Assembly (NCBI GenBank): GCA_964544595.1
Contig: CAZJBM010000003.1
Location: 26,776-90,775 of the forward strand
Length of the DNA: 64,000 bases
Origin: JAGBWK01 sp964544595
Lineage (GTDB): Bacteria > Bacteroidota > Bacteroidia > Bacteroidales > Muribaculaceae
Direction: 5' to 3'
This document shows positions 39,819 to 49,103 of this stretch, piece after piece. Both the position numbers and the translations under genes were made by a program. Positions within the stretch are counted from its first letter, which is position 1. Every line of letters begins with the position of its first letter. The notes beneath the pieces were generated by a model. The model did not search any database. It was given only the letters and a program-made list of their open reading frames with translations, and was not told the DNA's origin.

Positions 39819-42368
39819 ATGAGCGACAATAACAACACATATAATAATATAGAGACGACAACATTCAGCCGCCTCATTGATGAGCATCAGATAAGAATAC
39901 CTCAGATACAGCGCGACTACGCTCAGGGCCGCGCCAACAGGGAGGTCAGAGAGATACGCGACTCGTTTGTGCGCAGCCTTATGTGGGTAGTGACCGGGAA
40001 GAAGCCTGAGACCGAACTCGACTTCATCTACGGCAGCGAGCGCGACAATGCCTTCGAGCCGCTCGACGGGCAGCAGCGTCTCACCACGCTGTTTCTGCTC
40101 AACTGGGCGTTAGGGGTAAATCTGCGAACCACAGACGGCGAAGCCGCTCTGACCTACGCCACCCGCAATACCTCAGAAGCCTTCTGCAAGGAGTTGGTGA
40201 AGCACAGCGCGCGGCAGTTTGTGGATGAAAGCGCGGCTAAGAAAGATTGCAAGCCGTCGGACGTGATAAAGCGCCGCGATTGGTTTCAATGGAGCTGGCA
40301 GTATGACCCAACCATCGCGTCGATGCTCACCATGATCGACGCGATATGCGCCGAAATGGATTGGTCGCTCGATATGGAGGAGTGCCGCAAGCGTCTCGAC
40401 AATATCAAATTCAACTACCTCGACCTGGGTAAGCTCGGCATGTCGGACGAGCTGTTCATCAAGATGAACGCCCGCGGCAAGCTGCTGTCGGATTTCGACA
40501 AGCTTAAGTCGACCTTAGAGGAGGAGATACAGATGCTCCAGACAGAGAGCGGAACCGACGGGAAGCAACTCGCCGTGGCGGCAGTCGAAAACGACTGGCG
40601 CGCGTATATGGACGGAAAGTGGATTGACCTTTTCTGGCAGCAAAACGCCGGAAAGGTAATGGGCCTTCACGCCGACACCGACGAGATGAAAACGCGGCAG
40701 CTCAATGCCGCCAAAGAGACAGAGCGGCGATTGAAACTGTTCATATTGCGCATGATCGCCATGCAATTGTTCGCCAAAATGCCCGCGGTAGTAAGCTCGG
40801 CGCAGGCAACCGCCCCGGCGCCCGACGACGAGGCTGCGAAGCGAAGATACCGGGATAGGCTTCAGAGGACCGAAAACCTCTATGAATCGGCCTATCAGCT
40901 TAAAGGCGATAATGTCGATAACCTGATATTGCAGTATCAGAATCAGCTGATAGGTTGGAGAGGAAACGCCGTCGCGGAGCCGCTGCCGCCATATTGCGTC
41001 GCTGTTGATTTCGCGCGGCTGATCGGGGATATAAACAACTGGATAGTCGACAATGGTGACGGAAAATACACCGATGTGACGGCGCTTCTTCCCCGCGACG
41101 CTAATTTTGAGGACACCGACGAGACCTACTTTCAGCGATTGTCGGGCTACGACCCGGGCAACGACGTGCTGGCGGTGCTGTTCGCGATTTCGCGCTACCT
41201 GCGATTGTTCCCCTATAAGGCCGACAGCCCTAAGTGGCTGAGTAATTTCGATGAGTGGGTAAGATTCTCTCGCAATATTTTCAAGAACGACAACAACAAC
41301 GCCCGCATCGACAAGCGGAGAAGACTGGCCGAAGCGTTCGGCGGCGTCGAGGAGATTACCGCTGCCCTTGAAGAGTATGTGAAATCGGAGAAAAAAGACC
41401 TGTACGAAGATGATACGGCTATCGTGGCGTTTGTCAAAGACATCAGTCGTAACTATAAAGGTATCGACAATCAGTCGCTCGCCGAAGAGCGACATAAGGC
41501 CGCGCTAAGATTGCCGGGCGACAAAATCGACAGTGGCTGGACCAAGTCGATACGTCGAGCCGAAAAGATAAAGTACTTCTGGGGCCAGATAAGATTTCTC
41601 TATATATGGGCTAATGACGATCGCGAGCAATTTGACCGCTACACCGATTGCTTCATGAAGTGGGTCAATATCAGCAACGACTGGAATCAGGCCGAGCAGG
41701 AGAAATACTATGCCGCATTGCTGTGTATGCAACCCGATTGCTGGCGGGCCGACAATAGATTGTATGAATTCAACCGCGACCGCGACAACAGCGTGAAGCG
41801 CTATCTCCGCGACGAGCAGCTCAACAACGGCATCTTCATCAAAAACTTCTTAGACGCGTGGATAGAGTGGAACCGCGACGCGTCGTTTGATGCTTTCTGC
41901 GAGCATGTCATTTCATCCACCGCTAACACGGGGTGGATCAAGTACATGAAGCAGAGGCCGCATCTTATATGGCAGAGTTGGCGTAAGCGTGTCGACGAGG
42001 AGAAGGGCCACGTGATATTCTATCAGCAGAAAACGTCGGATAGCCATTGCTTTGACGTGGTAATCAACTATTTATACGATAAGTACTACCCGCTTTTCTA
42101 TGATCAGAAGAAGAAGGGGTGGCATTTCAAAGAGGGTCACTCCATAGAGCTGTACGACTCTAAGTCGCTTGGATCGTATGGATTGCGATTATCGCGCGAA
42201 GGTCTACATTCGTGGGAGATACGCTGGGGTGAGACCGACGGCGAATATGTGCTGACCGAAGATGGAGCGAATCAGCAGTCGCTCGACCTCGACGGCTTAG
42301 TGGCGCGGGTAGACCAAATCGTCGCATTGATAAGCGAACATGATGCAATAAATGAAGCCGCGGAGTGA
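39819..42368 (+). CDS. DUF262-family protein, gene B (variant, no HNH motif seen)
   Basis: An 849-residue partner of gene A. The N-terminal DUF262 domain has the variant QRDYAQGR (31-38) in place of YQRxYxW, then LDGQQRLTTLFLLNW (DGQQR at 83-87). The central and C-terminal parts (about 250-849) are not recognised. They are rich in Trp and Asp/Glu and contain no EHxxPQ or HNH-like motif that I can find. It follows gene A by 4 bp and shares GTGA with ogt, so translation of all three is probably coupled. Two unlike DUF262 proteins in tandem suggest a complex in which A supplies the nuclease; this is inference. Confidence 0.82.
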   Translation: MSDNNNTYNNIETTTFSRLIDEHQIRIPQIQRDYAQGRANREVREIRDSFVRSLMWVVTGKKPETELDFIYGSERDNAFEPLDGQQRLTTLFLLNWALGVNLRTTDGEAALTYATRNTSEAFCKELVKHSARQFVDESAAKKDCKPSDVIKRRDWFQWSWQYDPTIASMLTMIDAICAEMDWSLDMEECRKRLDNIKFNYLDLGKLGMSDELFIKMNARGKLLSDFDKLKSTLEEEIQMLQTESGTDGKQLAVAAVENDWRAYMDGKWIDLFWQQNAGKVMGLHADTDEMKTRQLNAAKETERRLKLFILRMIAMQLFAKMPAVVSSAQATAPAPDDEAAKRRYRDRLQRTENLYESAYQLKGDNVDNLILQYQNQLIGWRGNAVAEPLPPYCVAVDFARLIGDINNWIVDNGDGKYTDVTALLPRDANFEDTDETYFQRLSGYDPGNDVLAVLFAISRYLRLFPYKADSPKWLSNFDEWVRFSRNIFKNDNNNARIDKRRRLAEAFGGVEEITAALEEYVKSEKKDLYEDDTAIVAFVKDISRNYKGIDNQSLAEERHKAALRLPGDKIDSGWTKSIRRAEKIKYFWGQIRFLYIWANDDREQFDRYTDCFMKWVNISNDWNQAEQEKYYAALLCMQPDCWRADNRLYEFNRDRDNSVKRYLRDEQLNNGIFIKNFLDAWIEWNRDASFDAFCEHVISSTANTGWIKYMKQRPHLIWQSWRKRVDEEKGHVIFYQQKTSDSHCFDVVINYLYDKYYPLFYDQKKKGWHFKEGHSIELYDSKSLGSYGLRLSREGLHSWEIRWGETDGEYVLTEDGANQQSLDLDGLVARVDQIVALISEHDAINEAAE

Positions 42369-42886
42369 TTGAAAACAAGATAACAACGGCAACGTACATG
42401 TCGCCCGCCGGGGAGCTCGTTTTAGGCTCTTACGGCGAGCGGCTTTGTCTAAGCGACTGGAACTTGGAGAGTCGCCGCTCGCTGATCGACAGGCAGCTGC
42501 GCCGCTCGCTGGGCGCGGAATACGAGGAGGGCACGTCGGCCGTCATTGAGCAAGCTATCGAGATGCTTAATCGATATTTCGCCGGAGAGACGCGGGAGCT
42601 CCATGCGCCGCTGCTGTTGGCCGGCACGGAGTTTCAGCGCGCTGTATGGGCCGAGCTGCTAAGAATTCCCTACGGCCTGACGGTTTCGTACGGCGAAATA
42701 GCGCGCCGCGTAGGCAACCCGAAAGGGGTAAGAGCGGTGGCCGCGGCGGTAGGAGCCAATCGGCTGTCGATATTTGTGCCGTGCCACAGGGTCGTAGGAA
42801 GCGATAATAAGCTTACAGGCTATGCCGGAGGGTTGGCGGCAAAGAGGACGCTACTCGGCCTTGAGAGAGATTTCGGCGGGGAGTAG
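42365..42886 (+). CDS. ogt: methylated-DNA--protein-cysteine S-methyltransferase
   Basis: Removes alkyl groups from O6-alkylguanine by transfer to its own cysteine. The 173-residue protein has the acceptor motif PCHRVVG (Cys140), the DNA-binding helix EIARRVGNPKGVRAVAAAVGANR and the usual small N-terminal domain. The GTG start overlaps the stop of DUF262 gene B by 4 bp (GTGA); an ATG at 42398 would shorten the protein by 11 residues. Its 3' end overlaps the convergent GH2 gene by 36 bp. Coupling of an alkyl-repair gene to a DUF262 pair is unusual. Confidence 0.93.
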   Translation: MIENKITTATYMSPAGELVLGSYGERLCLSDWNLESRRSLIDRQLRRSLGAEYEEGTSAVIEQAIEMLNRYFAGETRELHAPLLLAGTEFQRAVWAELLRIPYGLTVSYGEIARRVGNPKGVRAVAAAVGANRLSIFVPCHRVVGSDNKLTGYAGGLAAKRTLLGLERDFGGE

Positions 42887-45304
42887 GCCCGGCGCTTCAG
42901 CTCGGATGATTACGTCGCCTGAGTGTCCGCGTAGGTTTTGTGCAATAAGCAGAGCCTTGCCGTAGAATGCCTTGCGGCTCGACGACTTGAAGGGCTCGTG
43001 GGATGTTGGGGAGCCGTTGTCGACCCCTGCATTGAAAGCCGCACCCTCGACCGCAAAGGTGATGTTGTCGGTAGCCCAGGGGCAGAGGTTGCCGTCGATG
43101 TCGACTATTTCGGCGGTCACGTAGCATAAATCCTTGCCGTCGGCGGCGATATGGTCGCGGTCGGGAGTAAGGCGGATATGATGGGGCAGTGAGGCGGTTT
43201 TCACCTCAGTAACGGCTACCTCCCTGCCGTCGCGACGGCTGACCGCCGTGAGCTTGCCGGGCACGAAATCCACTTTCCATACGGCATGGAGTCGGTCGGG
43301 AGTTTTTGATGACACGCCTTGCGAAACGCCGTTGACATATAGCTCTACCTCGTCGGCATTGTTGTAGTAGGCCCAGACGTCGATTTGGCGGCCCGGTTGC
43401 CAGTTCCAGTGCGGCAGCAGATGCAACACATCCACATCGTCGCGCCATTCGCTCTGATACAGGTAGTAGACATCCTTAGGAAATCCGGCGAGGTCGATAA
43501 GACCGAAATAGCTGCTGCGGGCGGGCCAGTTGTAGGGCGTCGGTTCGCCGAGATAGTCAAATCCGGTCCATATAAACTGGCCGCTGACGAAATCGTTGTC
43601 GCGGATCAGCTTTAACGTCTCTTCATGGGAGTTGCCCCACGGCACGTGGCAATTGTCGTAGGATGAGCATGAGAGGGAGGGGTCGAAAAAGGGTATATCC
43701 CATCGGGCGGGCCACACGTCGACCGAGTCGGCGGGCATTTTATAGTATCCGCGGGTCATGAGGCCCGAATTGCTCTCGGAGAGAATGAACGGCTTGCCGG
43801 GGAAGTTCTTGGGCACGTCGGGGATCCAACCGTTATGGTAGTTATAGCCGATGATGTCGAGCGCTCCGGAGCGGAAAAGATGGCTCGACGGACGCGGTTC
43901 GTTGCAACCGGCGGTGACGGGGCGCGTAGGGTCGAGCGATCGGACGCGGTCGGCGAGCTTGCGCGTGAGCATCGAGTTCACGCTCATGTCGGAGGATTCG
44001 GCCGCAAGCTCCTCCTCCGAGCGACCGAAGTTGAGAATCAGATTGGCCTCAGCGAGCGAAAGGGTGTCGGCGCGGGCACTGGTCCATTGCTCAAGCACTT
44101 CGTTGCCTATGCTCCACATGATTACCGACGGGTGATTGCGGTCGCGGCGAACTAGGTCGTCGAGATCGCGCTCGTGCCATCGGTCAAAATAGCGTGAATA
44201 GTCATGGGCGCTTTTACGCTTGCGCCACATATCGAATGACTCGTCCATGACGAGAAAGCCCATCTCGTCGCAGAGGTCGAGGAGCTCGGGCGCGGGCGGG
44301 TTGTGGCTGCATCGGATAGCGTTGCAGCCCATATCTTTTAGCATGGAGAGCTGTCGGCGGATAGCCGCTTTATTGACCACCGCGCCTAAAGCCCCGGCGT
44401 CGTGGTGGAGGCAAACGCCGTTGATCTTCATCGGCTTGCCGTTGAGCGAAAAGCCTTTCGAGGGGTCGAAGCTGAAGCTGCGGAAGCCGGTGGTGGTCAT
44501 GTATACATCGACCACGCTACCGTCGGCGGTGTCGACGAGCGACGAAACTACCGTGTAGAGCCTCGGCGAGTCGATATCCCATACCGCCGGGGAGTCGACT
44601 TTGATAGCCTGGCGGTCGTTGGCGCCGCTGAGGTTGCTGCTTGATGAGGCTACTAAAGTGCCGTCGGGGGCTATGACCGAGTGCCGCAGCGTCAGATTGC
44701 GGGTAGGGCCGTTAATATCAGTGTCGATGAATAGGGTGTCGGAGCGGGTTGTGACGAAGGTGCCGTCCTTGGCGATATGGGAGTCGTTGACGACGCGGAG
44801 CCACACGTTGCGGTAAATGCCGCAGCCGGAGTACCAGCGCGAATTAGGCTGCTCGGCGTTATCGACCTTCACCGTCACCACGTTGTCGCCTCCTTTGGAG
44901 AGACAGTCGGTCACGTCGTAGCTGACCGACGCGTAACCGTAAGGGCGGGTGCCGAGATAATGGCCGTTGACGCTTACCGATGCGTTCATATAGGCTCCGT
45001 CGAAATCGAGAAATACCCTTTTCCCCGTCAGGTCGCCGTCGATAGCAAACGATTTGCGATACCAGCCAATGCCTCCGGGAAGCGCGCCTCCGCTTGTGCC
45101 CGACGGATTGTCGAGGCTGAATCTGCCCTCGATCGCCCAATCGTGGGGGAGGTCGACGGCGCGCCAGTCGGTCTCAACGATGGTGTCGCCCAATTGAAAT
45201 AGCCAGTCGAGGTTGAAATCGGTGGCCCGGCTGTCGGCGCCGAGCGCCGCCGGGGCGCAGGATATAGCAGCTAAAGCTATGATTCTAAGCTTGGTGGGTA
45301 GCAT
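42851..45304 (-). CDS. glycoside hydrolase family 2, beta-galactosidase-like
   Basis: An 817-residue secreted or periplasmic enzyme with a signal peptide (to about residue 22). It has an N-terminal sugar-binding jelly roll (SWYRKSF-like GIGWYRKSF, then RWYSGCGIYRNVWL), an immunoglobulin-like domain, and the TIM barrel. The acid/base Glu402 is in SIGNEVLEQW and the nucleophile Glu510 in PFILSESNSG. The C-terminal part after about residue 640 resembles DUF4982 (DVLHLLPHWNWQ, VELYVNGVSQG). A GH31 gene ends 10 bp upstream on the same strand, so the two form an operon. The side-chain pair suggests xyloglucan or another galactosylated glycan. Confidence 0.9.
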   Translation of the reverse strand: MLPTKLRIIALAAISCAPAALGADSRATDFNLDWLFQLGDTIVETDWRAVDLPHDWAIEGRFSLDNPSGTSGGALPGGIGWYRKSFAIDGDLTGKRVFLDFDGAYMNASVSVNGHYLGTRPYGYASVSYDVTDCLSKGGDNVVTVKVDNAEQPNSRWYSGCGIYRNVWLRVVNDSHIAKDGTFVTTRSDTLFIDTDINGPTRNLTLRHSVIAPDGTLVASSSSNLSGANDRQAIKVDSPAVWDIDSPRLYTVVSSLVDTADGSVVDVYMTTTGFRSFSFDPSKGFSLNGKPMKINGVCLHHDAGALGAVVNKAAIRRQLSMLKDMGCNAIRCSHNPPAPELLDLCDEMGFLVMDESFDMWRKRKSAHDYSRYFDRWHERDLDDLVRRDRNHPSVIMWSIGNEVLEQWTSARADTLSLAEANLILNFGRSEEELAAESSDMSVNSMLTRKLADRVRSLDPTRPVTAGCNEPRPSSHLFRSGALDIIGYNYHNGWIPDVPKNFPGKPFILSESNSGLMTRGYYKMPADSVDVWPARWDIPFFDPSLSCSSYDNCHVPWGNSHEETLKLIRDNDFVSGQFIWTGFDYLGEPTPYNWPARSSYFGLIDLAGFPKDVYYLYQSEWRDDVDVLHLLPHWNWQPGRQIDVWAYYNNADEVELYVNGVSQGVSSKTPDRLHAVWKVDFVPGKLTAVSRRDGREVAVTEVKTASLPHHIRLTPDRDHIAADGKDLCYVTAEIVDIDGNLCPWATDNITFAVEGAAFNAGVDNGSPTSHEPFKSSSRKAFYGKALLIAQNLRGHSGDVIIRAEAPGLLPAEISLKAE

Positions 45305-45314
45305 AAGGGTAGTT

Positions 45315-48161
45315 TTATATTTCCATCGAAACGGCTTTGCCTGAGTAGTCGCACTCCTTAGCGGGATGTCGGCCTTCCTTGTCGATTTTGATTATGCGGA
45401 ATTTGCGGTTTTCGAGCATACCGGGGAATTGCCCGCTTCGGTCAGATATTGTGAGGCGGCTATCGGAGTCGTCCCATGTGAAGTCGATTGTGGAGTATGC
45501 GCCTTTCTCGTAGTTGTAGTTGTTGTTCTCGTCCTCGTAGAGCGAGAAACTGCCGTCTTTCCCTGCATAGACGTAGAGGGTGATGACGTCGGCGGCGCGC
45601 TGGTCGCTCCATTGAATGTCGGGTCCGAAGGGGATGATCGCACCGCCTCGCGCGTAGAGGGGTATGCGGTTGTATGGGGCGGCGACTTCAGTGGTCTTGC
45701 CTGAGGGGAGTCGAGAGTCGGTATAGAAGTCGTACCATACCTCGCCTTGGGGGAAATATACGGCGCGCGACCGGGCGAGGTATTCGGTGACGGGGGCGGC
45801 CATCAGCGCCGGGCCGAGCATGAATTGATCGGAAATGTCGCGGGTGGCCACGTCGGCGGTGAAGTCCATGACGAGAGGGCGCATGATGGTGTAGTCGTTG
45901 AAATGCACATGGCCGTTGAGAGAGTATAGGTAGGGCATGAGGCTATAGCGCAGGCGGGTGTAATAGACCATTGACTCGTAGGCGGGGTGGTCGGCAGGGG
46001 CTATGTTGTAGATTTCGCGGAAAGGCCACTGGCCATGAGCTCGGTAGAGGGGACAAAAAGCTCCGAACTGATACCATCGGGTATTAAGCTCGCGCCACTC
46101 CTTCAAGTCGTCGTTCTCCTGCCCGGTCTTGTCGAACTGTTTCTGCGCGGCTACATAGCGGTTCTCGACGCAGAAGCCCCCTATATCCATTGTCCAGAAC
46201 GGTATACCGCTCATCGCGAAGTTGAGTCCGGCTGAAATCTGAGCCTTCATATCTTCCCATCGGGTAGCGATGTCGCCGCTCCAGGTGGCTGTGCTGTAAC
46301 GCTGCTGCCCGGCGAAACCTGAGCGCGTGAGCAGGAACACGCGGCGGTCGTCGGGAGTGGTGGTTCGCTGGCCGTCGTAGATTGCCTCGGCGTTCATGAG
46401 CGCGTAGGCGTTGAAATATTTTGTCGAGGGCCCGAGGGCGGTGGGGCCGCAGAGGTCTTTGCGATACTGTATGTCGACGCAGTCGCGCACATTGGGCTCC
46501 GACGCGTCCATCCACCAGGCGTCGATGCCGAGCGGATAGTAATGGTCGCGCATCTGGCTCCAGAACAATTTGCGCGCCTCGGGGTGATAAGCGTCGTAGA
46601 ATGAGCCGAGATAGCCGGGGCCTACCCAGTCGCGGATAGAGTCGGTGATAGCCTGGCGATACATCCATCCGCGGCTGTCAAATTCCTTGAAATGCTCGGT
46701 AGTGGCGTAGAACTTCGGCCATACAGATATCATAACTTTTCCACCCATTTGATGGATAGAATCAACCATTTGTTTGGGATTGGGGAATCGCTTGGGGTCA
46801 AATTCGTGGCTTCCCCATGAATCCTGAGGCCAATGGAGCCAGTCGATCACGATATTGTCGATAGGAATCTGGCGGCGACGATATTCGGTAAGCGTCGAGA
46901 GCACCTGATCCTGCGTGTTGTATTTCTCGCGGCTTTGCCAGAAGCCCATTGCCCAGCGGGGCATTACGGGCGCTTTGCCGGTAAGGGTGCGGTAGCCGCT
47001 TATGACGCCGTCGATGTTGTCGGAGGCTATGAAATAGTAATCGATCATATCCTGCATCTCGCCCCACCAGCGGAGTCGGTCGCGCGTGGCGGCATCGACG
47101 GGCTTATACGCGCGCAGGCCGCAGTAGGCCACGCCGCCGTCGGGTCGCCACTCGACGCGTATCGGCACTCGCCGCCCCGCGAGGAGGTTGACTGAGAATT
47201 TGTAGCTGTTGGGGTTCCACGACGTGCGCCAGCGTTCGGGCACGACGAGCTTGCCGTCGATATAGATTTTCTGATAGCCCGAATAATACATGATGAAATT
47301 GAAATCGCCCGACGTGTCTGGCTCGATTTCCCCTTCGTAGACTACGGTAGAGCCGTTGTAGGCGAAATCCTCGGGTAGATTAACCACGCGGCTAAGGTCG
47401 CCTCTGACGAGATGCTCGAAATAAATATTAGGCTCGCGGCGGGCGACGACGCGCCCGTTTTTGCCGGTATACGTGCCTGTGAGCGCTCCCGGGCGCCCCT
47501 CTTTGTCGTAGAGGGTGAAGGCGTCGCCGAGCTGCAGGTAGTCGTCGGGATTGCCGAAGCGGCAGAGCGAGTAGCTGTCCCAAAGAAGGCCGTAGCCCCC
47601 GGTCGAGACCACGAACGGCACCGACACTTTGGTGTTGTATTGAAACAGCTCTTCGTTTTTCCCTTTGTAGTTCCATTCATCTGACTGATGCTGACCGAGC
47701 CCGTAGAGACCTTCATCGGGGTCGGGCGATGCCCACGACTGGCTTACGGTCCAACCTTTTGTTCCCTCAACCTCGATAGGGGTGAAGGATCGGCCTCCAT
47801 GATCTTCTGCCAGAAGCAGACGCCCCATCGGGTCGTAGAAACTGACCTGGCCGTCGGCGCGGTTTACGGCTACGTTTATGGCTTTGGACGACAATATGAC
47901 GCGGTTGCCCTCGTCCTTGACGGTGAAGTCGGTGAATTTCTCCCGCGGCAAAACGACGAGGCTGTTGTCCGTGGCGAAATCAGATCCGGGAGCGGTGGCC
48001 GAAACCCTGACGAGGTTTTCGCCGAGGAGCGTTACGCGGACTCGCTGGCCCGAGTCGGCTTCGACTGTGATACCGCCGTCGACGGGGGTATAAACGGCCG
48101 CAATCGCTGGGATCGCGGCCGAGAGAAACGCCAGTAGCGGCGTCGCTAAGAGGTTTTTCAT
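45315..48161 (-). CDS. glycoside hydrolase family 31, alpha-xylosidase-like, with PA14-like insert
   Basis: A 948-residue secreted enzyme with a signal peptide. The N-terminal GH31 beta-sandwich (about 25-220) is interrupted by a PA14-like domain (about 225-350; VYEGEIEPDTSGDFNFIMYY then YQKIYIDGKLV), as in the Cellvibrio and Bacteroides xyloglucan alpha-xylosidases. The (beta/alpha)8 domain begins near PRWAMGFWQSREKYNT. The nucleophile is Asp552 in WWMDASEPN. It stands 10 bp upstream of the GH2 gene. alpha-Xylosidase activity is inferred from the insert and the VIDWLHWPQ segment; alpha-glucosidase remains possible. Confidence 0.88.
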   Translation of the reverse strand: MKNLLATPLLAFLSAAIPAIAAVYTPVDGGITVEADSGQRVRVTLLGENLVRVSATAPGSDFATDNSLVVLPREKFTDFTVKDEGNRVILSSKAINVAVNRADGQVSFYDPMGRLLLAEDHGGRSFTPIEVEGTKGWTVSQSWASPDPDEGLYGLGQHQSDEWNYKGKNEELFQYNTKVSVPFVVSTGGYGLLWDSYSLCRFGNPDDYLQLGDAFTLYDKEGRPGALTGTYTGKNGRVVARREPNIYFEHLVRGDLSRVVNLPEDFAYNGSTVVYEGEIEPDTSGDFNFIMYYSGYQKIYIDGKLVVPERWRTSWNPNSYKFSVNLLAGRRVPIRVEWRPDGGVAYCGLRAYKPVDAATRDRLRWWGEMQDMIDYYFIASDNIDGVISGYRTLTGKAPVMPRWAMGFWQSREKYNTQDQVLSTLTEYRRRQIPIDNIVIDWLHWPQDSWGSHEFDPKRFPNPKQMVDSIHQMGGKVMISVWPKFYATTEHFKEFDSRGWMYRQAITDSIRDWVGPGYLGSFYDAYHPEARKLFWSQMRDHYYPLGIDAWWMDASEPNVRDCVDIQYRKDLCGPTALGPSTKYFNAYALMNAEAIYDGQRTTTPDDRRVFLLTRSGFAGQQRYSTATWSGDIATRWEDMKAQISAGLNFAMSGIPFWTMDIGGFCVENRYVAAQKQFDKTGQENDDLKEWRELNTRWYQFGAFCPLYRAHGQWPFREIYNIAPADHPAYESMVYYTRLRYSLMPYLYSLNGHVHFNDYTIMRPLVMDFTADVATRDISDQFMLGPALMAAPVTEYLARSRAVYFPQGEVWYDFYTDSRLPSGKTTEVAAPYNRIPLYARGGAIIPFGPDIQWSDQRAADVITLYVYAGKDGSFSLYEDENNNYNYEKGAYSTIDFTWDDSDSRLTISDRSGQFPGMLENRKFRIIKIDKEGRHPAKECDYSGKAVSMEI

Positions 48162-48216
48162 GGAGATGTCAGTGATAGGGGGATAGGGAGGAGAAAGAGG
48201 GGAGGGGATGCGTGGA

Positions 48217-49008
48217 TTACTTGCTGTCGGGGCGGGTGTAGCCGTCCTTCTGGCAGCGTTTAGTCATGTTGTTGATGCGCTTTTGGGTCTCGGGGTGAGA
48301 TGAGAACATCTTCTGGATATAGCTCTGAGAGGCGTTCCCTTCCATGCCCATAAGTTTCTCGAAGGCCATGACCATGCCCCAGGGGTTGCGGTTGTTCTTC
48401 ACGAGGAAATCGTAGCCGCAGTTGTCGGCCTCGTTCTCCTGTTTCTGAGAGTATTTAGAGTTCAGGAGCGATGTGCCGAGAGTGCCGAGCTGCGATTCGG
48501 TGAGAGCCGCCGCTTTGCCGCCTGTGGAGGCGATGGCATCCTTGAGCGCGCCGGTGAAAAGCTCGTTTTTGAAAGCGTTTTTGGAGTGGCGTTTAAGCAC
48601 ATGGCCGATCTCGTGGCCTATGATGCCCATAAGCTCGTCGTCGTCCATCTTGTCCATGAGCGCGGAGAAAACTCTGACGCTGCCGTCGGGGCAGGCGAAG
48701 GCGTTGATGTCGACCACGTCGTAGACTTTAAAGTTCAATGGTATGCCGTCGGCATCGGTGATGCCTTCAGTCAGACGGCGCAGGCGCTTGGTGTATTCGT
48801 TGTCTTCGGGAAGCACGGGGTTGTTATTGTCCATCCAATCGACCGACTCCTTCACGTAGGCGGCCATCTGCTCGTCAGAGAGGGTAAAAGCCTGAACCAT
48901 TTTCATGCCGCCGTCAATGGCTTTGCCGAGGTTGAACTGCGCATAGGCCGGGGTAGCGGCTGTGAAAAGCGCGATTGACGCAAAAACTTTGATAAATACT
49001 TTTTTCAT
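48217..49008 (-). CDS. M48-family metallopeptidase
   Basis: A 263-residue periplasmic zinc peptidase with a signal peptide ending AYAQ. The zinc motif HEIGH is at 132-136, followed by the third-ligand helix QENEADNCGYDFL near residue 200. The domain matches the BepA/LoiP-like branch, which handles outer-membrane protein quality control in other bacteria. ATG 49008 is chosen; the frame extends to 49059 but those codons cover the promoter. The gene is followed by the GH31 gene in the same direction with a 55-bp gap. Confidence 0.9.
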   Translation of the reverse strand: MKKVFIKVFASIALFTAATPAYAQFNLGKAIDGGMKMVQAFTLSDEQMAAYVKESVDWMDNNNPVLPEDNEYTKRLRRLTEGITDADGIPLNFKVYDVVDINAFACPDGSVRVFSALMDKMDDDELMGIIGHEIGHVLKRHSKNAFKNELFTGALKDAIASTGGKAAALTESQLGTLGTSLLNSKYSQKQENEADNCGYDFLVKNNRNPWGMVMAFEKLMGMEGNASQSYIQKMFSSHPETQKRINNMTKRCQKDGYTRPDSK

Positions 49009-49035
49009 TGCTCTGTTAACTGTAAATTTGAGGTG

Positions 49036-49067
49036 CAAAATTATTAAAAATCGGGTCAAAGGGCAAA
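49036..49067 (-). promoter_or_regulatory. promoter of the M48 peptidase gene
   Basis: On the minus strand TTTG (49067-49064), a 20-bp spacer and TAATTTTG (49043-49036) fit the consensus. Confidence 0.7.
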
Positions 49068-49092
49068 TTTTTAGCCGTCGACTTAGCGCTAA

Positions 49093-49099
49093 AGGAGGT
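49093..49099 (+). promoter_or_regulatory. perfect Shine-Dalgarno AGGAGGT
   Basis: AGGAGGT ends 4 nt before ATG 49104. Such a site is rare in Bacteroidetes, and no other gene in this window shows one so clearly. Confidence 0.7.
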
Positions 49100-49103
49100 A
49101 AAA

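Noticed and set aside
42851..45304. GH2 and GH31 genes as part of a full polysaccharide utilisation locus.
   Set aside because: No SusC/SusD pair, hybrid two-component regulator or anti-sigma factor lies next to them in this window.
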